NCBI GenBank assembly: GCA_051453625.1
Contig: JBOZIK010000001.1
Location: 213,215,973-213,279,972 of the forward strand
Direction of reading: 5' to 3'
Length of the DNA stretch: 64,000 nucleotides
Source of the DNA: Welwitschia mirabilis
Lineage: Eukaryota; Gnetophyta; Gnetopsida; Welwitschiales
Made by a program: the position numbers and the translations under genes. Every line of letters starts with the position of its first letter. Position 1 is the first letter of the stretch. The notes under the pieces were generated by a model. It was not told the DNA's origin. It did no database searches and worked only from the letters and a program-made list of their open reading frames with translations. Shown here in pieces: positions 9,516-21,790 of the stretch.

Positions 9516-11829
9516 GTCTTATATTAAGATAACTATTGGTAACTTATATCATGTATATGTATTAATAAAATTGATAAAGCATAAATATATTTTTATGGAT
9601 TAATTTTTTAATTAAAAAAAGAGAGTAACTAAGACAATTATAATATTGTTAATAAAGGCAAGTAATCATACAATTAATAACAAGCAACTTATAAGCCATT
9701 TTATTTTTACTAACGATGAACTAGAGTGTTATGTCAATAAATATTTTAAATCTCTACTACACACAAAGTTATTCAAATACACCTACTATAATCAATGTAA
9801 TAAATGAAGTATAAATTAATTACATAATAACTAAAACAAACATATAGATAACACCTAGTTTTCATTGCTACTAGATATTTTTAGAATCATCCTTTGCACT
9901 AGGTCCTATACATGCACAGAAGGTGTGAAACTGTATAACATTACAGTTCTCAGTATAGTTCATGATATGAAATAGGGAGGAAAGGAAGGATTTCAAAATA
10001 AAAAAAGGGGTTACACTTCAAGGAACATGACCAAGACCTCTCATTAGTTTATGTTAACTTCTTTACTATTATTTCATAACATATATTCTAGTAATCCAAA
10101 TGCACCCTGCTAGAAGGAGGTATTACTAATATAAGTTATTTACATATCTTTCCTTTTTGCTTTAGTAGTTAGGCCCTAATACCTTGGGATTCCCAATATA
10201 GATTTACACTCCTTGAAGTTTGTATAGATGGTTACCTTGGCTAGTTTTAAGTTTTATAATTTAATATCACATAACATATGTCAATAGTATAATAATATAA
10301 TCATGTGCAAGGCTTACAAAAGAGCTAGTTAATAAGACTCAATCACAATAGTTTATAACAAGATAACTTAGGCTCCACAGTGTTCTTGCAACTGGTTCAT
10401 ACAAAACATAAACTCTACAACTCTTAAAAGACTCTCAGTAGATATTATTAGAAGACTATAAGGTATTATGAAAAACTTTAGCACACACATGAAAACATAA
10501 AAATATTGTATTCATAAAAGATTTATAAGTTACAAATACATAGAATAGAACTTAGACCATGTAAGAATATATAACAATGAATCATACAAGTATTTATAAA
10601 GAAGGTTATGAACTGCACTTGTTCTTAGCTAAAATTCAAATTACTTCTACTTGTAACTAAGCTTCAGATGATCACAATTTAGAAGGTATGTGTCTATAAC
10701 TCTAAGGACTAAGAGACTTAGGTATTTATAACAAGGACTAATGATAAGAATTAAGTTTCTATAGGTAGTTTAGGTTTACTTAACCCTTTCTTTCCAAGTA
10801 TAGCCATTGGGTGTAAATAATAATATAATAATTTCTAATAAATCAATTTAACTATATGAAATAAATAACATGAAAAAATAATTTAGATCACATATAATTT
10901 CTATTTCATGAGTTAAGATATAAATTAAGAGAAATCTATATCAAANNNNNNNNNNNNNNNNNNNNNNNNNNNNNNNNNNNNNNNNNNNNNNNNNNNNNNN
11001 NNNNNNNNNNNNNNNNNNNNNNNNNNNNNNNNNNNNNNNNNNNNNNNNNNNNNNNNNNNNNNNNNNNNNNNNNNNNNNNNNNNNNNNNNNNNNNNNNNNN
11101 NNNNNNNNNNNNNNNNNNNNNNNNNNNNNNNNNNNNNNNNNNNNNNNNNNNNNNNNNNNNNNNNNNNNNNNNNNNNNNNNNNNNNNNNNNNNNNNNNNNN
11201 NNNNNNNNNNNNNNNNNNNNNNNNNNNNNNNNNNNNNNNNNNNNNNNNNNNNNNNNNNNNNNNNNNNNNNNNNNNNNNNNNNNNNNNNNNNNNNNNNNNN
11301 NNNNNNAAAAATAATTTAGATCACATATAATTTCTATTTGATGAGTTAAGATATAAATTAAGAGAAATCTATATCAAAACTGTAGTTAATCTCCAAGGAT
11401 AAGTCAAAACCTTTCACTACATTAATTTAAATTCATGCATAAGCAATAGGAAGTTCCATAATTAACTAAATCTTTAATTTAACTAATAAAATTAATAGCT
11501 CCAGTTAGTCTTCTAATAATTTTAAAAGTAATAATTTCTAAATACTTTAGTTTTACTATTATTATAAATATTATTATTTTTGAACAATTTGAAACTAAAC
11601 TTATTACAATAATTAAATTACCAATATTTAATTTACTATCTAAGGACTAGAAAGGTTTTATAATCTTAGCAAAAATCTAGATATGATAACAAGATTCTAC
11701 AATTGACTAATTAAAAATTACTTTAATATTATAACATCAATAATAGATTTTGCAAAGAATGATGCCCTTCAATTTTAGTAATAAATGTAAAGAAGAAATT
11801 ATTTTTTTTAACTCCTCCTTATCATAGCC
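9516..11829. other. Unassigned A+T-rich sequence with a gap
   Basis: I see no coding frame of note, no LTR boundary and no family match. It includes the gap at 10946-11306 with its repeated flanks. It may be flank of G2 or the non-coding part of an older element such as CH1, whose RNase H follows. Confidence 0.4.
10874..11378. repeat. 72-bp direct repeat flanking a 361-N gap
   Basis: Bases 10874-10945 and 11307-11378 match over 72 bp with one difference (catgag against gatgag) and abut the gap on both sides. This fits an unresolved local assembly or two alleles placed in tandem. A true tandem duplication spanning the gap is the alternative. Confidence 0.85.
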
Positions 11830-11858
11830 CTTATATTAAAAAAATTTATAAGTGTGGC

Positions 11859-12200
11859 CATTAATGCATGTAGAAATAAATCAGGAGAAGTTTTAATACA
11901 AGATGATGAAGTAATTACATATGACTTAACAAAAATAAATAAATAAGAATAAGATTATCAAGCACATGACTTGAAATTATTAGCATTTATTTAGGCCTTT
12001 AAATTTAGGAGAATTTATCTTTTAGGAGGTAGGTTCTGCTTAAAAATTAATCATAAAATTTAAAATATTCACAAAAGTAGCCTTTCCTAAATATTCAAGA
12101 AATAAGATGGATGGAATTATTAGATGAATATGATTTTGATGTTAAATATGCCATTAGCAAATAAAATGAACTCACAAATTCCTCCAATTACATGAGATAT
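11859..12200 (+). pseudogene. CH1 RNase H remnant
   Basis: One frame reads INACRNKSGEVLIQDDEVI, then TYDLTKINK with stops, DYQAHDLKLLAFI, AFKFRRIYLLGGRF, CLKINHKI and later KMDGI. This follows the chromovirus RNase H pattern: DACxxGxGxVLxQ, the YxTHDLELLAI block with its Glu, the WRxYLLGxxF block, and the RWxxLLSEYDF block (here shifted in frame). The first catalytic Asp is Asn (TDA to INA). At least four stops are present. A typical DALSR boundary motif after it is too decayed to name. Confidence 0.75.
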
Positions 12201-12789
12201 ATGTCTCTTTACATTATGAAATCTAAAATATCCAATGAAATTAAGGAATAAACACCTCAAGATGAAGCTTTGGATAAACATAACAAAATTAGAAAAATAA
12301 TAAGATGTTACTCTTTACACCTTAATATCAAATATAATACTAATAAGAAAGAGAATAATATGTGTACCTATGGGTCCCTAGTAAAATAAGTGTTTTAAAG
12401 AATCTCAGAAATTCTCATAAGCTAGCATATATTATTTGCAAAGATTTATGTTGCTCTCAGAAAGTAGTACTACTAGTAAAAAAACCAAATATCAAGCAAT
12501 GAAGTCTTTCAAAACCGATGAAGATGACTTATTTCATTCTAATAAGAATTACTACCATAGTAGAAGAAGTTATATATCATTTTATGAAAATAGTTTTTTG
12601 AGTTCATTGCATCCTAAAGGTTATTTTTTCTTATAGAGACATAAAATTCATCTCAAATTTTTGGTACAAATACTTTAAGAAACTTAGCATTTAATTCTTA
12701 CTGAATAAATTATTTTAACTAAAGAAAAATTATTATATTGATATAATTAATTGTATACTAGAAGAAATTTTATAGAATTATGTATTAAG

Positions 12790-13270
12790 TAAACTAAAAA
12801 GGTGGGAAGAATACTTGACTAAATGTTCATATAATTGATACTATTAGAAATTTATACAACGATTCCTATCTAAAGCCATGTTTAATAAAATGTTTTTAAT
12901 ATAATCACTTGGTGTAACACCTCTTAAAGAAAAGATAAAAAATAATAAGAGATATATATAAAATGAAGAAAATTATACATATAGGAAACTCAAAATAGAT
13001 AAAAAAGATTATAATCTCAAAATTTTACACCATGTTTTTCAACTTAAAGATTAATTTCTACTACAATCCAAACCTAAGAGATCATCATTAAATGTGGAAA
13101 AACATAAAAAAAAAAAAAAAAACATCCCTCTACTTCTATGAATCATTTTTTGAAATTGAAAGAGTAGGAAATTTGGCTTCCAAACTTAGAATTCCTAATG
13201 GCTAGAATAGAATTCATGTAATTTTTTAGGTTGATCTTCTAAAGTCATGTTACATAAGAATCTATGATGC
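12790..13270 (+). pseudogene. CH1 integrase C-terminal remnant
   Basis: RWEEYLTKCSYN at about 12800 matches the end of the gypsy integrase core (a WEExLPxxEFAYN-type block), and LGVTPL near 12915 matches the following PxTPLDL block. Near 13150-13230, ERVGNLASKLRIPNG matches the GPY/F-type module (RVGxxAYxLxLP), and VDLLKSCY matches the VSxLK block. The two are in different frames with stops. I could not confirm a chromodomain after it. Confidence 0.65.
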
Positions 13271-16197
13271 ATATATTATAGATTGGAAAATACTTTAGTC
13301 AGATCTAACCTTACATTTATTGTTAAACATATTAAAGTGAACTTATAAAAAATAAATTTAAAGATAAAATAATAAGGGAAGTTTTAGTATAATGGTCTTA
13401 TAGTGAATAACATAGTTAATAAATCTAAGATTATATGCATGAAAGTTGTCCTAACTTATTTATAAATGAGGAAGAATAGAAAAAGTCTTTCATATGAGAC
13501 TAATATATTAATTATTTTTATGCAAAGGAAGTAGATAAAGATTAAGATTGTGAGAAGACATATCAGAAATCAAACAAAATTCCTATGATAGAATAGTAGT
13601 TCAGGAATGAGCTACAAGATTTAGAAAAGAATTCTATTACATTTTAAAAGTTCAAATGTTAATAAAGTGGTCATGTGTCCATTTATTATTAAAAATTATT
13701 ATGTAAAAATAACTTAATAATCAATTTAATAAAAATAACATGCCACTTGTATTATGAAAAATATGTTCTTACAATTATTAATGAAGAACATACTACTTTG
13801 AATAGAAGTTTTAAACACTATTCAAAGAGTGTAACTCTTGAAAAAGGGATAAAAAAACTCTTATAACATTTGGTCAACATTAAAAGTAATTATCTAGTTA
13901 AGAGGTATGACATGCATGAGAATTGTGTTGAGAGATGTATCCTTGAATAGCTAGCCTAACTTTTCAATGATTTCATATACAAAACCTTGAAGAAAGCCTT
14001 ATCTAGATTTTTCATCTAATCGAACACCATACTTTAAAGAAGATTAAAATTGGATATAAAGAACATTCAATAATAATGATAACTTATTACTTTTATTTCT
14101 CTTTTAATATGACCTTTTTTAATAATAGTAATATGCACATTATCATTCCTTATTTATGTTCTTTGAATTATTTCTTTAAACCATTTTATTTAAATTCTAC
14201 CATTAAATTAATTTTAAGACATTAAAATGTCATGGTTAAGTTGGATAGAAACTTATTCATACTCATTATTACATTAGATAAATCATTATTGCATTGATGA
14301 ATCTGATCTAATTAATATGATCAATTACTACTAGTTAGTATAAGGATATTACTAATGTATACTTTAAATTTCTAATCTCAAACTTAGTTATTATGTTCTT
14401 ATAAATTTTATTATTATTTATCATATTTAGGTAAAACAATACTCTTATACTTATATCAAACTTAAATCTTTTAGTGATTTTATCTCCATTTAGAAATATA
14501 GGCACCATGATCACTAAAAAAATAATTTAATTACATTGAAGGCTTTATAGTATGTAAATCCTAATAATTAAAGTTTTAAACTTCTTTCATGGAGGATGAG
14601 TGTGCTAATAATTAAAGTTTCTAAGAATTAGTAAAAAGATGCATTTATGGTAAATATTTTAAAATTGAAACTTTTAATTGCTCTAACTTCCTCCAAAAGT
14701 GCTATCCTGTATAGATTTTCAAGATCCATATATTTAGCTTAAAAAGTAAATTAAGAATAATTTTTATTAAGTCCACAAGATAATTTAATTATTGTTTTTT
14801 ATTTTCTTATTGTTAAGATGTTATATTTTTTCACTACAAATTATTATATTAAGCCCTTTCATTTTGTAATAGCAATGACATTATTTTTTTTTTTTTGGTA
14901 AATGTTTCACAATTTTATTATGATCTTTAATGGCTAAAGTAGTGGTTAAAATAGTGGTTATGTTAGTGGATAAATTAGTGGTAAAGACTAAATTAGTGAT
15001 TACATTAGTGGTTATATAGTGGCTAAATTATTAGTTTCATTAATATTAATTATCTTTCATAAATGTTACACTTTCCTTTGTGTAACATGTAAAATAGTAT
15101 ATTTTAATTCTTTATTTTCATAATTGCATGTAGTGGAATCATAAGAATTATTATTGTTTTTGATGAAATATTATGCACCTAGTAGCCAATCAAGGTAATG
15201 ATTAGGGGTTATGAAATTTCTACCACCTTTATCATCCTCTTTTTATAATGGTGTCTTTTCATGTCCTTGTGTCTTTTTACATCTTAGGTCCTCTAGTTAT
15301 AAATAGAAATTCCTTTCCATTTTTTTCATATCTTTGAGAAATCCTTTGTTATCAAATTTTTGGAACTCTAAATTTGGAGCTTGAAAAACCTTGGAGCCTT
15401 AGAATCTTTAGGAGTTCTTAAGTATTCAACTTAAAATTGGATATGGTCTTTGGCTTTTTCTATTTTCTTGTATGGTTCTTGGATTTACTTATTTTCTTAT
15501 ATGATCTTTATTTTTTGCATTTCCTTTTCATCTCATAATGCTTATATTTCTTAAATGCTAAAATATTTAAAGTTTTCATGTTCTATCCATATTACATACA
15601 TCCTGCATTATAAATTTCTTAGCATCCTTTTATCACAACATTTTTTGATATCCATTTAAGCTTTGTTACCATTCATTAACTCATATTAATATATATGAGA
15701 CTACTATAAATTACCTCTAGAAATTAAAGAGAGTAAAGTATGAACTATATTTGTTGGTTTAAATTATAGTAAATTACCTTCAAAGAGTAAAAGGGGTAAA
15801 AATTATCTCCTATGGGTATGTACATTCAGATTACTGTAATTTGTATGATGCCTTGGTCATATTTTGATTTTTCTTGTAAATCTTATTTTGTACTTAAAAA
15901 TCCCTTACATAAACATTATAATGGCCCATACTAGAAACTATAAAGGTTAGAGTTATAACTTCATATCAATTATGTTAAATAAGTAATAAAGTAGAGTACA
16001 AAAACATTTATTTATCTTGTTTAGGATGGCATATGAAAATGTTAATTATCTAGCTTATTCTTGAAAAATTATTAAAATGGAGTGATTTATTCACCACAAT
16101 AACTTGTAATTTATTATATCTTATGATTTAATTTTGGCATGTAATATTAATATAACATCTAAATTTATCTTAGAAATGAAGAAATATTTATTATAGT
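13271..16197. other. Unassigned sequence left of G3
   Basis: No convincing coding frame, LTR or RNA gene is seen apart from the short tandem repeat near 14930. The stretch probably includes the rest of CH1 and the sequence into which G3 inserted. The five bases before the G3 LTR are ATAGT, but no clear partner is found after its 3' LTR. Confidence 0.4.
14930..15035. repeat. Degenerate tandem repeat, 12-13 bp unit
   Basis: About eight imperfect units built around TAGTGGTTA with A/T spacers follow each other, for example GTAGTGGTTA, ATAGTGGTTA, TTAGTGGATA and TTAGTGATTA. Units vary from about 11 to 17 bp. There is no sign of a coding role; it looks like a minisatellite of slipped copies. It lies just after a poly-T run at 14884. 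Confidence 0.75.
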
Positions 16198-16966
16198 TGT
16201 GATGTCAAATTGTATGTATTTGATAAGGTATTTTGAGTACTTTTGTAGGGCATTTAGACAAGTTTATATGGAATTCTAATAATTATGGAGAGTTAATAGA
16301 TAATGATGAAAGCATGACATTCTTACCATATTTAGAAGAATTTTAGAAAGATTCTAATACTTAGAATTTTTAGGAGAAGACCAATGATCTAAAAGACTAA
16401 TTTCTCTTAACTAGAAATCTTAGGAAACCTATCATCTCCTATGTCATTCACAAAATAGTTAGAATGATAGTGATACTAATATGAACTAATGTTATAAGGC
16501 TAGAAACTAATTAGTCATCTTCTATTATGTCTATCATCTTCTATTATCATCTAGAAAATAATCATGACAACAATTATTTTATATGAATAAATGAATTATC
16601 TTTCTAATGGAGTCATGTGCCTCATGTAGTCTACTAGGGTTTTATCTCTAATGTTTAGGATTTTGTTTCAGAATTTTCAATGTAAAACTATAAATACCCC
16701 CTACCTTTACTTCCAAATTCATCTTCTATACTAGAAAGTCTTATGACAAAAGATCAAAGAATAAGAGGACAATCTATGATATAAAGAGAAGTATTCCTTG
16801 TTATTGAGGTGTGTATAATTCATTAACGTTCTTCTACTTTATAAGTAGATATTGATTTGAGATTAATAAAGGATTATTTTACTTCATTATGTGTGCATCC
16901 CACTTATAATTTATGTTGGTTATTATTTCATGATATTTTCATAGTTGATCTAGGTTATAACAAAAA
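16198..16966 (+). repeat. G3 5' LTR, left part
   Basis: It starts TGTGATGTC and continues with the TTTGATAAGGTATTTTGAGTA block that opens the family LTR (compare G3 3' LTR at 41194). It ends at the sequence GGTTATAAC plus five A, directly at the first base of the G4 LTR. In the uninterrupted G2 LTR the matching word is followed by GGGCAACCTTTG, and the right part at 32655 resumes with TGCAACCTTTA. Confidence 0.8.
16689..16696 (+). promoter_or_regulatory. TATA box of G3 5' LTR
   Basis: TATAAATA followed by CCCCCTA occupies the same LTR position as in G2. Because G4 lies downstream in this LTR, a transcript starting here would run into an antisense element, which would have disabled G3 from the time of insertion. 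Confidence 0.55.
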
Positions 16967-18222
16967 TGTTATGGTGTGTATTTATGGAAATTTTACCTTC
17001 TTAAATAGATCTTATGAATCATAAATATATATAGACTTTGCACAATAAAACATACTAATATAGATTGGAGTAACTTAAATGTTGCACTCTCATTGAAGGT
17101 GTAGGCAATAAGAAAGAGAATTGATTTAGAAAATAAAACACGATCTATTCTTAAAGTAGAATAAAATAACAATACAAAAATAATAATGCAAATAAATACA
17201 TATGCAGATGAAATACAAGACTAGACTAAATGCAACATCTGTTTGATTATCAAATCAACTTCTTATAGGGATGGATGTTTTCTAATCTAGATTAATCAAG
17301 AAAATCCATCACCTAATTAAGGTTAACCTAAGTTATCAGATACATTGAATAGAATGTGAAAATAATGCAAAATTAATTTAGAAAATGAAATGCAATGCAC
17401 TAAACTAATAATGTCAACCTTAACAAAGGTTACCCTCATAATCTGTATTACCAAAGAAACTATCACAAAATTAGAAGTGACATAAACCATAAGATACATG
17501 CATAAAATAAAAGATATAAAAATAAAAATAGAGTTTTAATTAAAAGAGAATCAAATTTGTGTTATAAAGTAGTAGCACCTCAATGAAGGAGACATTGTTG
17601 AATACTAAGGAAGATGTCTCTCTACAATAGTAATGGATGGACCTCTAGGCCTTCAATCTTATATTATAAGAAGTTTTAGTGCAAATAAAGATAAAAAGAG
17701 AGTTAAAGATGGAGGAGTTATTTATTACAAAGTAGACTATAAAATCAGAAAATACTAACAGATATGTGAACAATTCTAACAATCAAGTGTGAGAAAAATA
17801 GCTAGAGTTTGATAAAGTTTGGTGAGGATTTTGCCTCAAGTGTTATCTTGCTAGTTATCTAGATATCACAGGAGATAATACCACTTAGTAAGAGTTTCAC
17901 ATCAGCTATGAGATTGATTTAGTTGAAATCCTTCTTAGCTTAATTGTTTTTGTTATTTATATAATCATTTGGATGATGAGGTGGAAAATGGACTTTTGTA
18001 AACTTTTCCATTTATCACATTATCCTCTTTATTTGCAGATTTTTTGCCTTAAATAGAAAAAATTATAAGTTTCTTCAAATATAATAAAATGTAATTAAGA
18101 TTGCATTTTTCTATGTCATTCATCTTAGCTCTTCACAATCATTGAAATTCAACATAAACCTATTTAATGTTCTATAAAACTACTCAAAATACCCTATTAA
18201 ATACATATAATTTGGTAGTACA
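16967..18222 (-). repeat. G4 3' LTR
   Basis: On the plus strand it opens TGTTATGGTGTGTATTTATGG, the same start as the LTRs at 30584, 50301 and 61878, and closes near GTAGTACA at 18222, next to the purine tract. The length is about 1256 bp. It contains the palindrome form ATCATTTGGATGAT at 17964-17977. The segment 17946-18126 is the part hidden by the 1000-N gap in the partner LTR. Confidence 0.85.
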
Positions 18223-18240
18223 ACCTAGATCCCCACTTAG
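18223..18240 (-). other. G4 polypurine tract
   Basis: On the minus strand this reads CTAAGTGGGGATCTAGGT, immediately before the LTR start. Purine-rich sequence at this place primes plus-strand DNA synthesis in LTR elements. It matches the G5 tract (CTAAGTGAGAGGAGA) at the same place, with decay of the last bases. Confidence 0.65.
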
Positions 18241-18725
18241 CATGTTAGTTCCTAGTAAAACTAGGTGAATAATCATGATGGTAAGGCAAATTCTCTAATG
18301 ATAAATCAATTAGAGAAATATAAAATAAACCCATATAAATTTTTAAAAATCTCAAAATGTAAGAGAGAAAAGTAAAAAATAGATAACTAAAAACTTCAAT
18401 CATGTAGTGCAATTGGCCATACCATCATCCTGGTGGTCATCTAGATGATGTATAGGATGACAGGATGAAAAACTATTCTTGTAAAATAGAATCTTGTGAG
18501 AAATGCTTCAAAAAATTAGACATTAAGTACACTAATAATCAGTAGTCTCCTATTAAAATGTATAGTGTAGAGAAGATATTCATGGATAATACAAATATTC
18601 CTCATCATGAAATGTTCTTAAATGTTATGTAAAAGTATGCATAAAAATCTAATAAAACACCACATCATACTGATAAAAAATAAGATGTCTATATAAAAAT
18701 ATAATAATGAGAAGTCACTACCTTA

Positions 18726-19960
18726 TCATGTTATAATGAACTCTTGATGGACAGTAGGATCAAATGTAGAAGGAGAAGAAGGGGCATGCTTAAGTTTAGT
18801 AGAAAAATGATGATCAACTAATGTCATGATAGTTTGTGCTATTTCATCTCCCTGTACTTGTACTATCTTTGGAAGATCTACCAGCACGCTATACTCTACT
18901 AGTAGGAGCATTGTCATACATCCATCAATTACTTCTCAGTGTGTTTTACTCTCCTCTCAATTTTTTGGATCCTTTACTCTACTATAGAAATGCTATGCTA
19001 AATAATTCCTATAATGGTTTCCATAATCTCTACTAGGAGGGCTTGAATATGCTCTATAGAAGCATCTTCCATAGGCCTTTGTACCTAAGATCTCTTTGTC
19101 ACTCTTGGTATCTAGATGCATATGTAGTAATGAGCTAAAGTCTGTATGTGTATGAATTATTTCTTACCTACAAGGTCTAGTATATCAAAGTTTCAAAACA
19201 TGGCTAATAGGGGGAACAATTATACTAGAGTCTAAAGCTATCGTGCCTCTACCATAGACCTAAGTTTCCTCTATATAAATGAGGGTAAGTTCATTTTCTC
19301 ATTCTTTTTAAATAGTATTAGTATCTATAAGTGCACCAACATGACATGACTATCATGAAAAGATGGACTGATATTGCCCTCTGTGCAAAATTTGGTAGGC
19401 AAGAGTCAATTGTATTACCAAAATGCCCCACCTATCTAGTGTCAAAACTGCTGGTATATTTAATGCCATGTCATATGTACATCACTCCTCCATCCCACTA
19501 GTTGATTATATATGAACACTCCCAATACCACTAAGATTTGTCATTACTATAATGTGGTTTGAAAGGATGGCAATATCATGGCCTCAAATTGTGGCTACAA
19601 TCATATCTACTATCTATTCACAAGCATCAGGGTTATGCTCTATGTGCATGATGTTCTAGAATTTTTTCACCTTAGATACATAGTACACCCCTTATGATTT
19701 TAATATCCACTAGAGATATAAGTATGTAAGCCTCTAATCAACCTCTAACTCTAGTTGGCTCATAAAATTCTTGAAGTATCTTCTCACATGGATAGCAACT
19801 GAATGGATGATAAGAGACCTAGCATGTCAAGGTGGAGGATGTACAGGCTCTACACGCTTGACCTCTAGTGGTGTAAGTGGATTTGCCTTCTACTCAATAG
19901 CTTCAACCTCAACCTTAACTTATCTAGTTCTACATGTGCATAACCTATTTAATCATAAAT
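18726..19960 (-). pseudogene. G4 3' ORF remnant (plant transposon-protein-like)
   Basis: Reading leftwards from about 19960, broken frames give PPLEVKR, HARSLIIHSVAIHVRRY and FMSQLELEVD, then an FY/MYI-type block and a GHDIAI-like block with an NHI segment. An open stretch at 18726-18917 ends in SSPSTFDPTVHQEFIIT. The pattern of an FY block followed by a beta-rich block and an alpha segment resembles the putative plant transposon protein/Athila ORF-1-like domain found in this group. That assignment is inference from memory of the pattern. It lies 3' of integrase in the same orientation, the position of an env-like gene. Its function is unknown and stops are frequent. Confidence 0.4.
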
Positions 19961-21176
19961 ACATAATACATTACATGAGATCTAGTGGATATAGCTAAAA
20001 TATATCACATATATGCTTGAAACAACTCAAAAATTGGTTTAAAAATGTGTAAAAATTATGAAAATATATCTTGCTCTCCCATTCCCTCCAAAGTACCAAT
20101 ACAGTTTGTATTATTTAGTCATGTGAACAAAAATGTAAAACATATGAAAAATTAAAAATTATACTTTATTTGGATCCCACATAAGATGAAAAAATAAAAG
20201 TGCTCAAATCAAAAATCTAATCACTATAAACGTAGAGCATTTTGTACTAATCAATTTACCTTCAAGGACCACTAAGGTTTGACCTACAGTTTGTTAAAAA
20301 AATGAGTTTTAAAATTAAAAACCTAATTCTATCTCATAAAACACATAATTTGTCATAACTTGTAAAATAAATAGTAAAAATCATATTTGTAAGTTCCTAA
20401 TCAAAGAGCTTGAAAAACTCAATAACATACATGGAAACTATATGTTGAAAGACTAAGAAATGGAAAAAAATTCAAAAAAATAAGCAAGAGAAGAACATAC
20501 CTCATTTTTGCAAATTTACTAAAATCTGGAAATTTGGTAAACGAATTTGCTAGGGACAAGTTTCAACATATTGGTAGGGATTAGAGGAATTATTTTCGCT
20601 TGAGAGAATGATAAAAATAATATACAATAAAAGAAAAATGAGGAAAAAGCATTGGTTCCATGATTTTATCACACTGTCATTTAGTCATGTCTTCTAGACA
20701 AGAATTCTAGGATGATTGTCAGAAAAATTCTGAGTATTATCTCCATTATCATTTGCACGACTAGGTAGACAATGATATTTTGAAAAAGCTCTAAAAAATG
20801 TAAATGTTAATAAAAGCAAATTAGGCTTAAATATCAACATAAAGGTAATAGAATGTATCATAAATCTTTTAAAAAAATAAAAGAGGAAATGATAAAGAGT
20901 TGTAACAAATCAAAATGATGAGGAAAACCCAAAATAAATGAAAAATAGTGTAATGAAAACATACTAGGTAGGATGAAAGAGGTTAAGAAAAAGTTGAAAA
21001 AATGTGCCCTAACTGATAAATAACCTGAAAATATGTACAACTCTAAAACACTCAAAGAAAACTCTTAAAAATTGTGAAGAATGAGATATGTTCATCTAAA
21101 TGAAATGCTAAAATAAAATCAACTATTACTAAAAGAGATGACATAAATAATAATAAAGAAACTAATAAATGATAAG
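19402..21176. repeat. G4 3' region duplication, copy a
   Basis: This segment and 21285-23197 align end to end by eye, at roughly four-fifths identity, for example the TATCTAGTGTCAAA word near 19432 and near 21319. Copy a stops at the 100-N gap 21177-21276 and copy b restarts beside the gap from the opposite end of the unit. The divergence is too high for two alleles. The choice is between an old tandem duplication inside G4 and contigs of two elements joined here. Confidence 0.8.
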
Positions 21177-21284
21177 NNNNNNNNNNNNNNNNNNNNNNNN
21201 NNNNNNNNNNNNNNNNNNNNNNNNNNNNNNNNNNNNNNNNNNNNNNNNNNNNNNNNNNNNNNNNNNNNNNNNNNNNTTAATAGA

Positions 21285-21790
21285 TATGAATCAACTATAT
21301 TATCAAAAAATCCTACTATCTAGTGTCAAACCTGCTGGTATATCTAATGCTAAGTCATATTGATGGTGCTTCTCCATCTTGCTAGTTGAATACATATGAA
21401 CACTCTAAATATCGCCAAGATCTTTTGTTGTTGCAATGTGATTTGAAAGGATGACAATTATATGACCCTAAATCATGGCTATAATCATATCTACTAGCTG
21501 GCCATGGGCATCATGGTGATGTCCTATGTACATGGTGTCATAGAATTCCCTAGTCTTAGATACATAGTACACCATATGCATCTACGATCCACCAGATCTA
21601 TAAGTCTATGAGACTTTAATCTACCTCTAGGTCTAATTAACTCATGAAATACGCAAAATATCTCTCAACATGGATAGTAGCTGATTGAATGGTAAGAGAT
21701 CTAGCATGTTGAGATGAAGGATGTATTAGTTGTGCACACTTAAACTCTGGTGGTGCTAGTTGACCTGCCTCGTACATAATAACTTTATTC
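21285..21790 (-). pseudogene. G4 3' ORF remnant, second N-terminal half
   Basis: Reading leftwards from about 21775: MYEAGQLAPPEFKCAQLI, then HARSLTIQSATIHVERYFAY and FMS before a stop. In shifted frames follow VSKTREFYDTMYI and GHIIVILSNHIATTKD, then a SVHMYSTSKMEKHH segment. This is the clearest view of the domain: an REFY block, then a G-hydrophobic block and an NHIA helix. The resemblance to the plant transposon-protein domain is inferred. It is cut at the gap 21177-21276, so only this half is present. Confidence 0.45.

Larger units (their letters stand above)
11830..13270 (+). mobile_element. CH1: decayed chromovirus-like Ty3/gypsy pol remnant
   Basis: RNase H and integrase-end blocks on the plus strand differ in wording from G1-G5 and resemble chromovirus-type gypsy elements. 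Only the last part of pol is recognisable and the integrase catalytic core is not seen, so a deletion or strong decay lies between. An unrecognised 66-codon open stretch at 12436-12636 sits in that interval. No LTR was located, and the limits are only those of the recognised blocks. Confidence 0.65.

Noticed and set aside
20858-21055. 65-codon minus-strand open frame and other short open frames (for example 34171-34386, 46867-47070, 50428-50628, 61461-61673)
   Set aside because: Hydrophobic or Lys-rich translations expected from A+T-rich DNA, with no start context, no motif and no conservation with the sister element.
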